Assembly (NCBI RefSeq): GCF_018449795.1
Contig: NZ_JAAVVE010000013.1
Coordinates: 1-64,000, forward strand
Direction of reading: 5' to 3'
Length of the DNA stretch: 64,000 nucleotides
Origin: Sphingomonas sp. dw_22
GTDB lineage: Bacteria > Pseudomonadota > Alphaproteobacteria > Sphingomonadales > Sphingomonadaceae
The translations under genes and the position numbers were made by a program. A model generated the notes under the pieces. The model worked only from the letters and a program-made list of their open reading frames with translations, was not told the DNA's origin and ran no database searches. This document shows positions 1-9,210 of this stretch, piece by piece; the stretch's first letter is position 1, and every line of letters begins with the position of its first letter.

Positions 1-574
1 ACGAGGCGCCGGCCATCACCGCCGCGAGCGGCTGCGCACCGCCCATGCCACCGAGGCCGGCGGTGAGGATCCAGCGGCCCTTCAGGCTGCCGCCGAAATG
101 CTGGCGGCCCATCTCGGCGAAGGTCTCGAACGTGCCCTGAACGATGCCCTGGGTGCCGATATAGATCCAGCTGCCGGCCGTCATCTGGCCGTACATCATG
201 AGCCCCTTGCGATCGAGCTCGTTGAAATGCTCCCAGTTCGCCCAGTGCGGCACGAGGTTCGAATTGGCGATCAGCACGCGCGGCGCATCGGCATGGGTGC
301 GGAAGATGCCGACCGGCTTGCCCGACTGGACGAGCAGGGTCTGGTCGCTCTCCAGCCGCTTCAGGCTGGCGACGATGGCGTCGAACGCCTCCCAGTTGCG
401 CGCGGCGCGGCCGATGCCGCCATAGACGGTCAGCTCCTCGGGCTTCTCGGCGACCTCGGGATCGAGATTGTTCATCAGCATGCGCAGCGGCGCCTCGGTG
501 AGCCAGCTTTTCGCGGTGATCTCCGTGCCTCGCGGTGCTCGGATGGTGCGGCTGTTGTCGAGGCGAGTGGTCAT
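1..574 (-). CDS. hutU: Urocanate hydratase (urocanase), N-terminal part, cut by window edge
   Basis: Urocanase converts urocanate to 4-imidazolone-5-propionate in cytosolic histidine degradation. About 191 N-terminal residues are visible, starting [16 protein letters not shown] and continuing through the typical urocanase segments [19 protein letters not shown] and [15 protein letters not shown]; the NAD-binding and catalytic regions lie beyond the edge. The ATG at 574-572 is preceded by GAGAAGGA, a good ribosome-binding site. The odd point is that this ATG is in the same reading frame as the upstream hutG and no stop codon separates them, so HutU could also be the C-terminal half of a HutG-HutU fusion. 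The family call is certain; the true N-terminus is not. Confidence 0.95.
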   Translation of the reverse strand, partial: MTTRLDNSRTIRAPRGTEITAKSWLTEAPLRMLMNNLDPEVAEKPEELTVYGGIGRAARNWEAFDAIVASLKRLESDQTLLVQSGKPVGIFRTHADAPRVLIANSNLVPHWANWEHFNELDRKGLMMYGQMTAGSWIYIGTQGIVQGTFETFAEMGRQHFGGSLKGRWILTAGLGGMGGAQPLAAVMAGAS

Positions 575-1402
575 GCGGTCCTTCTCTTGTGCGGTTGCCC
601 AGGTGCGGGCGGCGGTGAGGATGTTGGTGAGGTGCGCCACCAGCGGCGCGGCGCGGGCGCGGTCGAACGGGGTGGGCCAGTTGGTTTCGGTGGCGACGTC
701 CGGCTCGTCGATATAGCCGCGGCAGGCGAGCTCCATCTGGATGGCGTGGATGCCGCGATCCGGGCGGCCATGGTGGCGGGTGGTGTAACCGCCGCGGAAA
801 CGGCCGTTGACCACCAGCGACAGGCCCGAGGCGGCGCATTGGCGCTCTACGGCCTGCTCAAGGGCGGGGGCGCAGGTGGTGCCGTTGTTGGTGCCGATGT
901 TGAACTGGGGCAGCTCGCCTTCGAACAGGCGGGGGACGTTGCTGCGGATCGAGTGGCAATCGTAGAGCACGACATGGCCGTGCCGGGCGCGCAGGCGGTC
1001 GAGTTCGGCCTGGAGCGCGGCGTGATAGGGGGCGAACCAGCGCGTGGTGCGATTCTCGATCTCGGCTGCGTCGGGTTCCTGGCCGCGCAGGTAGAGCGGT
1101 TCGCCGTCGAAGCTGGTGGTCGGGCAGAGCTCGGTGGTCGCCTGGCCCGGATAGAGCGAGGCGCCGCTGGGGTCGCGGTTCACGTCGATCACGCTGCGCG
1201 AGATGCGGGTGCGGACGATCGTGGCGTCGAGCTTCTCGGCGAAGTCGTAGAGCCGGTCGATCCACCAGTCGGCGTCCTTGCGCGCCAGCCAGGGAGAAGC
1301 GAAGCGATCGGCGAGCTCGTGGGGAATGTCCGTGCCGGTGTGCGGCATGCCGAGCACCAGCGGCGCATTGCCGCGGCGGACGACCAGCCAGTCCTCAGAC
1401 AT
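575..1402 (-). CDS. hutG: N-formylglutamate deformylase, without its own stop codon (reads into hutU)
   Basis: HutG hydrolyses N-formyl-L-glutamate to glutamate plus formate, the last step of the HutF/HutG branch of histidine catabolism. The 276 codons begin [11 protein letters not shown] and show the family motifs [10 protein letters not shown] near residue 20, [30 protein letters not shown] and, near the C-terminus, [16 protein letters not shown]. The start ATG overlaps the hutH stop by 8 bp. The sequence was followed codon by codon from 1402 to 575: there is no stop, and the frame runs in phase into the hutU ATG (last residues [10 protein letters not shown], then MTTRL). The TGA of the expected ATGA junction is out of frame. 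Either a fused protein is made, or one base has been lost or gained near the junction, or internal initiation produces HutU separately. Confidence 0.9.
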
Positions 1403-2933
1403 GGAGCACCGAGGGGATGGTCACGCCGTTGGCGGTGACGACCTCGCGCAGGCGGCCCGAACGGACGATCGCGCCGGCGGCGGCGATGTCGGGATGGAAA
1501 TAGCGGTCCTCGACAAGGCCGGGGACGGCCTGGCGGATTTCCTTGTGGACCGCCTGGGCGGCGGGGTTGCCGGCGAGGGGGGCGTGGAAATCATAGCCCT
1601 GGGCGCCGGCGAGCAGCTCGATCGCGATCACGTTGCCGGTGTTCTCGGCCATCGCCATCAGCCGGCGCGCGCCGTGGGCGGCCATCGAGACGTGATCTTC
1701 CTGGTTCGCCGAGGTCGGGATCGAATCGACGCTGGCCGGGAAGGCGCGCTGCTTGTTCTCGGAGACCAGGGCGGCGGCGGTGACCTGCGGGATCATGAAG
1801 CCCGAGTTGAGGCCGGGGCGCGGCGTCAGGAACGCGGGCAGGCCGGAGAGCGCGGGATCGACCAGCATCGCGAGGCGGCGTTCGGAGAGCGAGCCGATCT
1901 CGCACAGCGCCATCGCGATCATGTCGGCGGCGAAGGCGACGGGCTCGGCGTGGAAATTGCCGCCGGAGAGGACTTCGCCCTCGCCCAGCACCAGCGGATT
2001 GTCCGAGACGCTGTTGGCTTCGATCGCGAGCGTGGTGGCGGCCTGGCGGAGCAGGTCGAGCGCGGCGCCCATCACCTGGGGCTGGCAGCGCAGGCAATAG
2101 GGATCCTGGACGCGCTTGTCGCCTTCGCGGTGCGAGGCCCGGATTTCCGACGCCTGCATCATCGCGAGCAGCATCGCCGCGACCTCGGCCTGGCCGCGAT
2201 GGCCGCGCAGCGCGTGGATGCGCGGATCGAAGGGCGTATCGGAGCCCTTGGCCGCCTCGGTCGAAAGCGCACCGGTGGCGAGGGCGGCGGCGAAGAGGTT
2301 CTCGGCCTCGAACAGGCCGGCGAGGGCATAGGCCGTGGAGAATTGGGTGCCGTTGAGGAGGGCGAGCCCTTCCTTGGCGCCGAGCGTGATCGGGGCGAGG
2401 CCGGCTTCGGCCAGCGCTTCGGCGGCAGGGCGGGGGCCGGTGCCGCTGTCGATCTCGCCGACGCCGATCATCGTGGCGGTCATGTGCGCGAGCGGGGCGA
2501 GATCGCCCGAGGCGCCGACCGAGCCTTGCGCCGGGACGACGGGCAACAGGCCGCGCTCCAGCATCGCGCCGAGCAGGTCGAGCGTCTCGGGGCGCACGCC
2601 CGAAGCGCCGCGGCCCAGGCTGGCGAGCTTGAGCGCCATCATCAGGCGCAGCACGCCCTGCGGCATCGGATCGCCGACGCCGGCGGCATGCGAGATCACC
2701 AGATTGCGCTGGAGCGTCTCCAGGTCGGCGGGCGCAATGCGGATGCTGGCGAGCAGGCCGAAGCCGGTGTTGACGCCGTACACCGCCTGATCGCGCTCGG
2801 CGATGCGCGCGACGATGTCGGCGCTGCGCTGGACGGCCGGGCGGCACGCGGGGCTCAGCGTGGCGGACGCGCCGCGATAGATGGCGTGCCAGTCCGCAAG
2901 GGGGACTGCTCCGGGTTCGAGAATTATAGTCAT
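1395..2933 (-). CDS. hutH: Histidine ammonia-lyase
   Basis: The enzyme deaminates L-histidine to urocanate, the first step of the hut pathway. The 512-residue length fits the family. The Ala-Ser-Gly triad that cyclises to the MIO electrophile is at residues 141-143 inside [14 protein letters not shown], and VYGVNTGFG near residue 51 carries the conserved active-site Tyr. A longer open frame extends upstream to about 3110, but the start at 2933 ([10 protein letters not shown]) gives the family N-terminus and overlaps the hutI stop as ATGA, indicating translational coupling. Order hutI-hutH-hutG-hutU. Confidence 0.97.
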   Translation of the reverse strand: MTIILEPGAVPLADWHAIYRGASATLSPACRPAVQRSADIVARIAERDQAVYGVNTGFGLLASIRIAPADLETLQRNLVISHAAGVGDPMPQGVLRLMMALKLASLGRGASGVRPETLDLLGAMLERGLLPVVPAQGSVGASGDLAPLAHMTATMIGVGEIDSGTGPRPAAEALAEAGLAPITLGAKEGLALLNGTQFSTAYALAGLFEAENLFAAALATGALSTEAAKGSDTPFDPRIHALRGHRGQAEVAAMLLAMMQASEIRASHREGDKRVQDPYCLRCQPQVMGAALDLLRQAATTLAIEANSVSDNPLVLGEGEVLSGGNFHAEPVAFAADMIAMALCEIGSLSERRLAMLVDPALSGLPAFLTPRPGLNSGFMIPQVTAAALVSENKQRAFPASVDSIPTSANQEDHVSMAAHGARRLMAMAENTGNVIAIELLAGAQGYDFHAPLAGNPAAQAVHKEIRQAVPGLVEDRYFHPDIAAAGAIVRSGRLREVVTANGVTIPSVLHV

Positions 2934-4138
2934 GCCTGGCCTCCCCAGATGCGTGCGTGCAGGGGATTGAATCCCATGTGATAGACGAGCTCCGCCGGCT
3001 CCTCGACGTCCCAGATCGCGAGGTCGCAGCGCTTGCCGGCCTCCAGCGTGCCGATCTCGTCCAGCAGGCCGAGCGCGCGGGCGCCCTCGCGGGTCATGCC
3101 GGCGATGCACTCGTCCACGGTGAGGCGGAACAAGGTCGCGGCCATGTTCATCGTGAGCAGCGGCGAGGTGAGCGGCGAGGTGCCGGGATTGGAATCGGTG
3201 GCGATGGCGATCGGCACGCCGGCCTTGCGCAGCAGTGCGACCGGCGGACGCAGCTCCTCGCGGGTGAAATAGAAGGCGCCGGGGAGCAGCACCGCGACGG
3301 TGCCCGATGCCGCCATGGCGGCGACGCCGGCTGCGTCGAGATGCTCCAGATGATCGGCCGAAAGTGCGCCATATTCGGCGGCGAGCGCGGCGCCGTGGAG
3401 ATTGGAGAGCTGCTCGGCATGGAGCTTGACGCGCAGGCCATGGGTCTTGGCGGCCTCGAACACGCGGCGGACCTGCGCGGGCGTGAAGCCGATCCCCTCG
3501 CAGAAGGCGTCCACCGCGTCGGCGAGACCTTCGGCGGCGATGCCCGGGATCATCCGGTCGCAGATCAGGTCGATATAGGCTTCGGGATCGTCCTTGAATT
3601 CGCCGGGCAGCGCATGCGCGCCGAGGAAGGTGGCGGCGACGCGGACCGGACGCAGCCCGGGCAGCGCACGCGCGGCGGAGAGCATCTTGATCTCGTCGAT
3701 TTCGGACAGGCCATAGCCCGACTTGATCTCGATCGTCGTCACGCCTTCGCCCAGCATCGTGTCGAGCCGGGGCAGCGCCGCCTCGATCAGCTCGTCGCGC
3801 GTGGCGGCGCGGGTGGCGGTCATGGTCGAGACGATGCCGCCGCCGGCGCGGGCGATCTCCTCATAGCTGGCGCCGGCCAGGCGCAGCTCGAACTCGCGGG
3901 CGCGATTGCCGGCATAGACGAGGTGGGTGTGGCAATCGACCAGGCCGGGCGTGATCCAGCGGCCTTCGATATCCCATTCGGATTCGGCGTCGAAAGCGGG
4001 CGCGTCGGCGCGCGATCCGGCATATAGAATGCGGTCGCCGGAGCAGGCGACGATGCCGTCCTCGATCGTTCCGAGCCCGGGCAGATCGGCGCGTAACGTC
4101 GCGAGCCTGGCATTGCTCCAGAGACGTTCGACTTGCAC
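2930..4138 (-). CDS. hutI: Imidazolonepropionase
   Basis: This cytosolic amidohydrolase opens 4-imidazolone-5-propionate to N-formimino-L-glutamate, the third step of histidine degradation. The 402-residue protein has the metal motif [18 protein letters not shown], the internal HAEQLSN and ADHLEHLD segments and the C-terminal DSNPGTSP carrying the metal-ligand Asp. It is first in the minus-strand hut operon. Its start at 4138 is about 50 bp from the HutC-type palindrome at 4188-4199, which it shares with the divergent hutF. Confidence 0.97.
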   Translation of the reverse strand: MQVERLWSNARLATLRADLPGLGTIEDGIVACSGDRILYAGSRADAPAFDAESEWDIEGRWITPGLVDCHTHLVYAGNRAREFELRLAGASYEEIARAGGGIVSTMTATRAATRDELIEAALPRLDTMLGEGVTTIEIKSGYGLSEIDEIKMLSAARALPGLRPVRVAATFLGAHALPGEFKDDPEAYIDLICDRMIPGIAAEGLADAVDAFCEGIGFTPAQVRRVFEAAKTHGLRVKLHAEQLSNLHGAALAAEYGALSADHLEHLDAAGVAAMAASGTVAVLLPGAFYFTREELRPPVALLRKAGVPIAIATDSNPGTSPLTSPLLTMNMAATLFRLTVDECIAGMTREGARALGLLDEIGTLEAGKRCDLAIWDVEEPAELVYHMGFNPLHARIWGGQA

Positions 4139-4187
4139 CCGTTACCCCCAAGAACCTGATAACCCCGCTCTAGGATATCGGGAGAAA

Positions 4188-4199
4188 ATGTCTATACAT
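4188..4199. promoter_or_regulatory. Putative HutC operator in the hutI/hutF divergent promoter
   Basis: ATGTCTATACAT is a near-perfect 12-bp palindrome. The core TGTCTATACA recurs at 8941 and 9113, in front of the S9 peptidase and TonB receptor genes. It resembles the TGTATAGACA-like sites expected for HutC, a GntR/HutC repressor encoded here at 5707-6462. The assignment is inferred from recurrence and context. Confidence 0.75.
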
Positions 4200-4244
4200 T
4201 TATTGATCGATATCCGTTGGAACGGCGTTTGAGGGTGGCGGCCA

Positions 4245-5606
4245 ATGCAGCATTTCTGGTTCGAATCGGCGTTATTGCGAGGGGCCTGGGCCGACCGGGT
4301 CCGCATGTCGGTGGAGGACGGCCGCATCGTCGAGATACTGGCCGGCGCCGATCCCGAAGCGGGGGACGAGCGGCACGGAATCGCGCTGCCCGGCGTGGCG
4401 AACCTGCACAGCCATGCCTTCCAGCGCGGCATGGCGGGGATGGCCGAACATCGCGGTTCGAGCGCCGACAGCTTCTGGACCTGGCGCGACATCATGTACC
4501 GATTCGCGAATCATGTCGGCCCCGACGAGATCGAGGCGATCGCGGCGCTCGCCTATGTCGAGATGCTGGAGGCGGGTTTCGTCCAGGTGGGTGAGTTCCA
4601 CTATGTCCATCATGATCGCGACGGCGCGCCCTTCGCCGATCCGGCCGAGATGGGCGGGCGCGTGGCCGCTGCGGCGGCGGAGGCGGGCATCGGGCTGACG
4701 CTGCTGCCGGTGCTCTATGCCGCTTCGGGATTCGGGGCCACGCCGCCCAAGCCGGAGCAGCGCCGGTTCGTGAACGATGCCGACGGCTATGCGCGGCTGA
4801 TCGAGGCGTCGCGGCGCGCGGTGGCGCCGGCGGGCGGGATCGTCGGCGTGGCGCCGCACAGCCTGCGCGCCGCGCCGCCCGAATTGCTCGACGCGGCGAT
4901 CGCGATCGGCGTTGACGGGCCGATCCATATCCATATCGCCGAGCAGACCGGTGAAGTGGAGGATTGCCTGGGCTTCACCGGGCAGAGGCCGGTCGAATGG
5001 CTGCTGACGCACGCGCCGGTCGATGCGCGCTGGTGCCTGGTCCATGCAACGCATGTCACGCCCGAGGAACTGGGCGGCATCGCGCGGAGCGGTGCGGTGG
5101 CGGGGCTGTGCCCGATCACCGAGGCCAATCTGGGCGACGGCATCTTTCCGGCCGGAGCGTTTCTGGAGGTCGGCGGGCAATTCGGCGTCGGATCGGATTC
5201 GAACGTGCTGATCGATCTCGCGCAGGAGCTGCGCAGCCTCGAATATTCGCAGCGGCTGGCCGAGCGGGGGCGCAACCTGCTCTCGACCGACGATTGCCCT
5301 TCGACCGGGCGGCTGCTGTTCGATCGCGCGGGGAAGGGCGGTGCGCAGGCGCTGGGCATGGAGGCGTTCGGGCTGGCTCCCGGCGCGCGCGCGGATTTCC
5401 TGACGCTCGACATGGCGCATCCGACGCTCGCCGGGCGCGCGGACGACGCGATCCTCGATGCGTTCGTCTTCGCCGACAGCCGCGGGATGATCGACGGTGT
5501 TTGGCGGAGCGGGCGGCAATGGGTGAAGGGCGGGCGCCATGTCGCGCGCGATGCCGTCACCCGGCGCTATGTCTCGGCGCTGCGGACTTTGACCGAGAAT
5601 GCTTGA
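4245..5606 (+). CDS. hutF: Formimidoylglutamate deiminase
   Basis: HutF deiminates N-formimino-L-glutamate to N-formyl-L-glutamate plus ammonia, feeding HutG. It is an amidohydrolase-superfamily protein of 453 residues with NLHSHAFQRGMAGMAEH (metal His pair and substrate loop), HIHIAEQTGEVEDC, LVHATHV and GSDSNVLIDLAQEL. It starts with ATG (MQHFWFESALLRGAW) and is transcribed away from hutI. Having both HutF and HutG means the cell uses the two-step formylglutamate route rather than a one-step HutG formiminoglutamase. Confidence 0.96.
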   Translation: MQHFWFESALLRGAWADRVRMSVEDGRIVEILAGADPEAGDERHGIALPGVANLHSHAFQRGMAGMAEHRGSSADSFWTWRDIMYRFANHVGPDEIEAIAALAYVEMLEAGFVQVGEFHYVHHDRDGAPFADPAEMGGRVAAAAAEAGIGLTLLPVLYAASGFGATPPKPEQRRFVNDADGYARLIEASRRAVAPAGGIVGVAPHSLRAAPPELLDAAIAIGVDGPIHIHIAEQTGEVEDCLGFTGQRPVEWLLTHAPVDARWCLVHATHVTPEELGGIARSGAVAGLCPITEANLGDGIFPAGAFLEVGGQFGVGSDSNVLIDLAQELRSLEYSQRLAERGRNLLSTDDCPSTGRLLFDRAGKGGAQALGMEAFGLAPGARADFLTLDMAHPTLAGRADDAILDAFVFADSRGMIDGVWRSGRQWVKGGRHVARDAVTRRYVSALRTLTENA

Positions 5607-5706
5607 CCTGAGTCGCCCGCTGCTTTCCATTGCGCGGCAACCATCGGTTCGGGGGCTAGATGACATTGCGATTTCGCATGGGCTTGGATGACGATCGGAC
5701 GCGCCG

Positions 5707-6462
5707 GTGATAAAGCCTAGACGCGCAGAAGCCGAAACCGGGCCGCTGTACCAGAGAATACGCACCGCGATCGAAAGCCAGATCATGTCGGGCGTGCTGC
5801 GCCCGGGTGATCGCATCCCGTTCGAGCATGAGCTGATGGAGCGTTACGGCTGCTCGCGGATGACCGTGAACAAGGCGCTGTCGACGCTTGCCTCTGCCGG
5901 CCTGATCTCGCGCCAGCGGCGGCGCGGCTCGTTCGTGACGCGGCCGCGCATCCATATGGCGGCGTTGGAGATCCCCGATATCCGGCGGGAGATCGAGAAG
6001 CGCGGCCATGTCTATCGGCTGGAGCTGATCGGCCGGACCGTGCTGGGCGCCGATACGCCGGGGGGCGCGACGATGAAGATCCCGCACAACGGCAAGCTGC
6101 TGTCGCTGCATTGCCTGCATCTGGCGGACGGCAAGCCCTATGCGGCCGAGGATCGCCTCATCAACCTGAGCGCCGTTCCTTCCGCGATCGACGCCGATTT
6201 CTCGGAGACGCCGCCGGGGAGTTGGCTGCTCGCGCATGTGCCCTGGACCGAGGCGGAGCACCGCATCACCGCGGCGGCGGCGGGCGAGCAGGCGGCGCTG
6301 CTCAAGGTGCGGCAGGACAAGCCATGCCTGGTGCTGGAGCGCTGGACGTGGCGCGAGAAGGAATCGATCACCTATGTCCGCATGGTCTTCCACGGGGACA
6401 ATTTCGACCTGACCGCGCGCTTCGCGTCGCAGACCCGGAGCGCCGATATCTTCGCGGAGTGA
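5707..6462 (+). CDS. hutC: Histidine utilization repressor, GntR/HutC family
   Basis: HutC represses hut genes until urocanate binds its effector domain. The 251-residue protein has an N-terminal winged helix (residues about 12-80: LYQRIRTAIESQIMSG, PFEHELMERYGCSRMTVNKAL) and a C-terminal UTRA-type ligand domain ending in YVRMVFHGDNFDLTARF, which is characteristic of HutC. The start is GTG at 5707, which places the wHTH at the usual distance from the N-terminus. It lies 100 bp after hutF and is probably co-transcribed. Its likely targets are the three TGTCTATACA palindromes at 4189, 8941 and 9113. Confidence 0.93.
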   Translation: MIKPRRAEAETGPLYQRIRTAIESQIMSGVLRPGDRIPFEHELMERYGCSRMTVNKALSTLASAGLISRQRRRGSFVTRPRIHMAALEIPDIRREIEKRGHVYRLELIGRTVLGADTPGGATMKIPHNGKLLSLHCLHLADGKPYAAEDRLINLSAVPSAIDADFSETPPGSWLLAHVPWTEAEHRITAAAAGEQAALLKVRQDKPCLVLERWTWREKESITYVRMVFHGDNFDLTARFASQTRSADIFAE

Positions 6463-6486
6463 TCGGGGAAAAGGGGTAGTGACTCC

Positions 6487-6624
6487 AAGATCCTCCCCGG
6501 CACGGGGAGGGGAACCAGCCATAGGCTGGTGGAGGGGGTTCTCCACTTGGGAAGTCGTTTGGGGCGCTCCCCCTCCACCACGCCCTGCGGGCGCGGTCCC
6601 CCTCCCCGTGCCGGGGAGGATCTT
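6487..6624. repeat. 138-bp intergenic inverted repeat with 30-bp arms
   Basis: The left arm at 6487-6516 begins AAGATCCTCCCCGGCACGGG. The right arm at 6595-6624 is its reverse complement at 29 of 30 positions. Inside is a second complementary pair (GGTGGAGGGGG against CCCCCTCCACC). It lies between the convergent hutC and S9 peptidase genes, has no coding content, and looks like a palindromic intergenic (REP-like) element; it may also stop transcription. Confidence 0.8.
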
Positions 6625-6671
6625 TAGAAAATTAGGGCGCCCGCCACGGGATTCCGGTGTGGCGGGCGCCC
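6622..6671 (-). terminator. Rho-independent terminator for the S9 peptidase gene
   Basis: A perfect 13-bp stem (GGGCGCCCGCCAC at 6635-6647 paired with 6659-6671) with an 11-nt loop is followed on the minus strand by TAATTTTCTAAA. It lies 43 bp beyond the peptidase stop codon. Confidence 0.75.
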
Positions 6672-6713
6672 GGTCCTCCCCGCGAGGGAGCAGGGGAGGC
6701 TAGGGACAAGGCG

Positions 6714-8873
6714 TCAGGGCGTGGGTACGTCCTTGCGCGCGATGGCGAGCGGATCGGGCTCGCCGGCAAGGGCGGCGCGCAGGAAGCCGAACATGCGGCG
6801 GCGCAGGTCGATGCCGTGCCATGGCTCCTGGCTCACCAGCGAGCGGAAGCTGCCGCCGGTCTCGCCATGGCCTTCGCGCGGATAGACGATCAGCGCGACC
6901 GGCGCGCCATATTGCTTGAGCGCGCGCCACATCTCCAGCGACTGGCCGAGCGGATCGGTGACATCCTCCTCGCCCTGAAGCAGCAGGAACGGCGTCTTGG
7001 CGTTCATGACCGTCGAGATCGGGCTCTGGCGCCAGACATCGGCGAAATGATCCCAGGGCCGGCCATAATACCAGCGATCGTAGAAGGTGCCGCGTTCGGT
7101 GCCGTATTCGCTGAACTGGTTGATGACGGGCGCGCCGGAGACGATCGCCTTGAAGCGATCGGTCTTGCCGACGACGAAGCCGGCCATCTCGCCGCCATAG
7201 CTGTAGCCGATCAGGGCCATCTTGGATTCGTCGACCGGGTAATCCTTGATGAGCATGTCGACGCCGGCCATGATGTCGCGGAAGTCGGCGCCGCCCAGGT
7301 CGTTCTTGTTCGCGCCCAGGAACTTGGCGCCATAGCCGGTCGAGCCGCGGATATTGGGCTGCATCACCGCCCAGCCTTCGGCCACCAGCATCTGGATCGC
7401 GGCGGAATAATCATCCTGGAAGCGCCCGGCGGGGCCGCCATGGATGCTGAGGATCAGCGGCACCTTGGTGCCCGGCGCGATGTTCGGCGGCATGTAGAGC
7501 ATGCCTTCGATCGTCAGGCCTTCATTCTGCCAGGTGACCAGCTTCGACGGCACCTTGGCCCAGGTGCTCGGCATCAGTGCGGGCGCGTCGAGCGTGACGG
7601 GCTTGGCGCCCCATTTGGGGGTAAGGAAGACGGTGCTCGGATCGGTCGGGCCGGTGCCGATGAACGCCCAGGCGGAAAGCTTGCCGTTGGTGACCAGCGA
7701 GCCCGCGACGGGCAGGCCGAAATCATGCCAGGTCACCGCGCCGGTCGTGGTGGAGAGCGTGGCGAGGCGGGTGCGCATGTGCGTCGGGATCGCCAGCGCC
7801 AGGTCGCCGCTCGGCAGGACCGTGTAGTTTTCGGGAATGTCGCCGTCGAAGCCGGGCGTCAGGTTCTTGGCCTGGCCGGTGGCGAGATCCTTCACATAGA
7901 GGTCGTTGCAGCGCGGCGGCGAATCCTCGAGGCACTGGTTGGTATAGACCAGCCGCTTGCGGCCGGGGAGGAAGGTGACGCCGCCGGCGGTCTTGGGCAG
8001 GTCGAGCTTCGTCGCAGCTAGCGTATCGGGGTTCACCTGCCAGAAGCTGCTGTCCGGGCCGGTCAGGTCTGAGCGCGGATCGGTGGTCACGATCATGTCG
8101 GCGCTGTCATAGGACCAGCTTACCGAGGCGAACTTGCCGTCGAGCTTGACCGGGCGGGTCGCGCCGGTCGTGAAATCGACCATGTAGAGGAAGGTGTGCG
8201 ACTCCGGCTCCTCATGGTTGTAGCCGTCGTCCTTGCGCTCCTTGCGGGCCTTGATCGCCGGATCCTCGGGATCCTCGCCCCAGAGCGCGAGATATCTGCC
8301 GTCGGGCGAGAAGGCATAGCCGCCCGGCGAGACGACATTGTCCTTCTTGAGCGCGCCACCCCAGACGCCGGTGACTTCGCCCGCCTGGGTCTTGGTGATC
8401 TGGAGCCGCTCGGGCTCGCCGCCGGCCAGCGGCAGGCGGAACAGCGAGCGGACGCTGTCGCGCCCGGCGAGGAACAGCACCGATTTGCCGTCGGGCGAGA
8501 ATTGGCCGCTGGCCTCGCCGCCGCGATCGCCCGAGCGGGTGAAGGTGAGCTGGCGCGGCTTGGCGCCCTGGGCGAGCAGCCAGAGATGGGGCAGGCCGCC
8601 CTCGGCCGTGGTATCGGTGATGCTGGCGAGCACCGACTTGCCGTCGGGCGACAGCGCCAGGCCGCGCATCGCGCGTACCTTGGTGCGGATCTCGTCGTTC
8701 ATCGGGAACGCCGCCAGCACGGCGGGGGAAGGATTGGTCGCGGAATGCGACGCGGCTGCCGGTGCCGTCTGCGCGGCGGCGGGCGTCGCGATGGCCACTC
8801 CCGCGAGCAGCAGGGCTGCCCCGGCGCGCCTTGCAGCGACTCGGCCGATAGAGGTCTTGTGATTCAGGATCAT
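6714..8873 (-). CDS. Exported S9 family (prolyl oligopeptidase-type) peptidase
   Basis: The 719-residue serine peptidase resembles dipeptidyl/acylaminoacyl peptidases. A Sec signal peptide is visible at residues 1-34 (hydrophobic stretch ending TPAAAQ), so it probably acts in the periplasm. A WD40-like beta-propeller fills the first two thirds, with repeated LSPDGKSVL, FSPDGKSVL and FSPDGRYLAL units. The C-terminal alpha/beta-hydrolase domain has HGGPAGRF, the nucleophile in IGYSYGGEMAG (Ser about 558), an acid in EEDVTDP (about 637) and the His in REGHGE (about 669). It is divergent from a TonB receptor across a 337-bp region holding two HutC-type palindromes. Inference: it trims imported peptides to supply histidine or other amino acids. 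The exact cleavage specificity cannot be read from sequence. Confidence 0.88.
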   Translation of the reverse strand: MILNHKTSIGRVAARRAGAALLLAGVAIATPAAAQTAPAAASHSATNPSPAVLAAFPMNDEIRTKVRAMRGLALSPDGKSVLASITDTTAEGGLPHLWLLAQGAKPRQLTFTRSGDRGGEASGQFSPDGKSVLFLAGRDSVRSLFRLPLAGGEPERLQITKTQAGEVTGVWGGALKKDNVVSPGGYAFSPDGRYLALWGEDPEDPAIKARKERKDDGYNHEEPESHTFLYMVDFTTGATRPVKLDGKFASVSWSYDSADMIVTTDPRSDLTGPDSSFWQVNPDTLAATKLDLPKTAGGVTFLPGRKRLVYTNQCLEDSPPRCNDLYVKDLATGQAKNLTPGFDGDIPENYTVLPSGDLALAIPTHMRTRLATLSTTTGAVTWHDFGLPVAGSLVTNGKLSAWAFIGTGPTDPSTVFLTPKWGAKPVTLDAPALMPSTWAKVPSKLVTWQNEGLTIEGMLYMPPNIAPGTKVPLILSIHGGPAGRFQDDYSAAIQMLVAEGWAVMQPNIRGSTGYGAKFLGANKNDLGGADFRDIMAGVDMLIKDYPVDESKMALIGYSYGGEMAGFVVGKTDRFKAIVSGAPVINQFSEYGTERGTFYDRWYYGRPWDHFADVWRQSPISTVMNAKTPFLLLQGEEDVTDPLGQSLEMWRALKQYGAPVALIVYPREGHGETGGSFRSLVSQEPWHGIDLRRRMFGFLRAALAGEPDPLAIARKDVPTP

Positions 8874-8940
8874 GGTTGCGCTCCCCTCATGCCCGGAGCG
8901 TCCCGCCCCGCAGCTTCAATGTCCTATGCGCGGGATTAAA

Positions 8941-8950
8941 TGTCTATACA
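8941..8950. promoter_or_regulatory. Putative HutC operator, S9 peptidase side
   Basis: TGTCTATACA, identical to the core of the hutI/hutF site, lies 68 bp upstream of the peptidase start. The rest of the 337-bp intergenic region (8874-9210) shows no gene; it holds this site, a second copy at 9112-9123 and AT-rich promoter-like stretches. Confidence 0.65.
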
Positions 8951-9111
8951 AAAAATGGTGCATCGCCACATCGTGCGGCGCGAAATGGCAAGATTGTTGC
9001 CGATATGCCGCATTTCACAACCTTTTTCAGTGCGTTGCGCCTGAGCGGGTGAAATATCTTTCCGGATCGCGCAGATTCAATGTTGCAATGCGGTGAAACG
9101 CGGACTACCAA

Positions 9112-9123
9112 TTGTCTATACAA
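9112..9123. promoter_or_regulatory. Putative HutC operator, TonB receptor side
   Basis: TTGTCTATACAA is a near-perfect palindrome containing the same TGTCTATACA core. It lies 88 bp upstream of the receptor start, so each gene of the divergent pair has its own copy. Confidence 0.68.
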
Positions 9124-9210
9124 ATAAGAGCCCCACAGGTCGCAAAGGCACGGGGATATCCGGACGCAGGCAGGAAAAGGAGCTCAAAAACAAGGACAGG
9201 GGGATAAGCA

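Noticed and set aside
1278..2981. Plus-strand open frame of 567 codons
   Set aside because: It is antisense to hutH, which has intact active-site motifs; the translation matches no family.
5667..5678. TGCGATTTCGCA upstream of hutC as an operator
   Set aside because: The arms are only 5 bp and the motif does not recur; likely chance in GC-rich DNA.
9079..9090. CAATGTTGCAAT as a fourth copy of the LysR-linked palindrome
   Set aside because: Only the right half matches; the left arm is absent.
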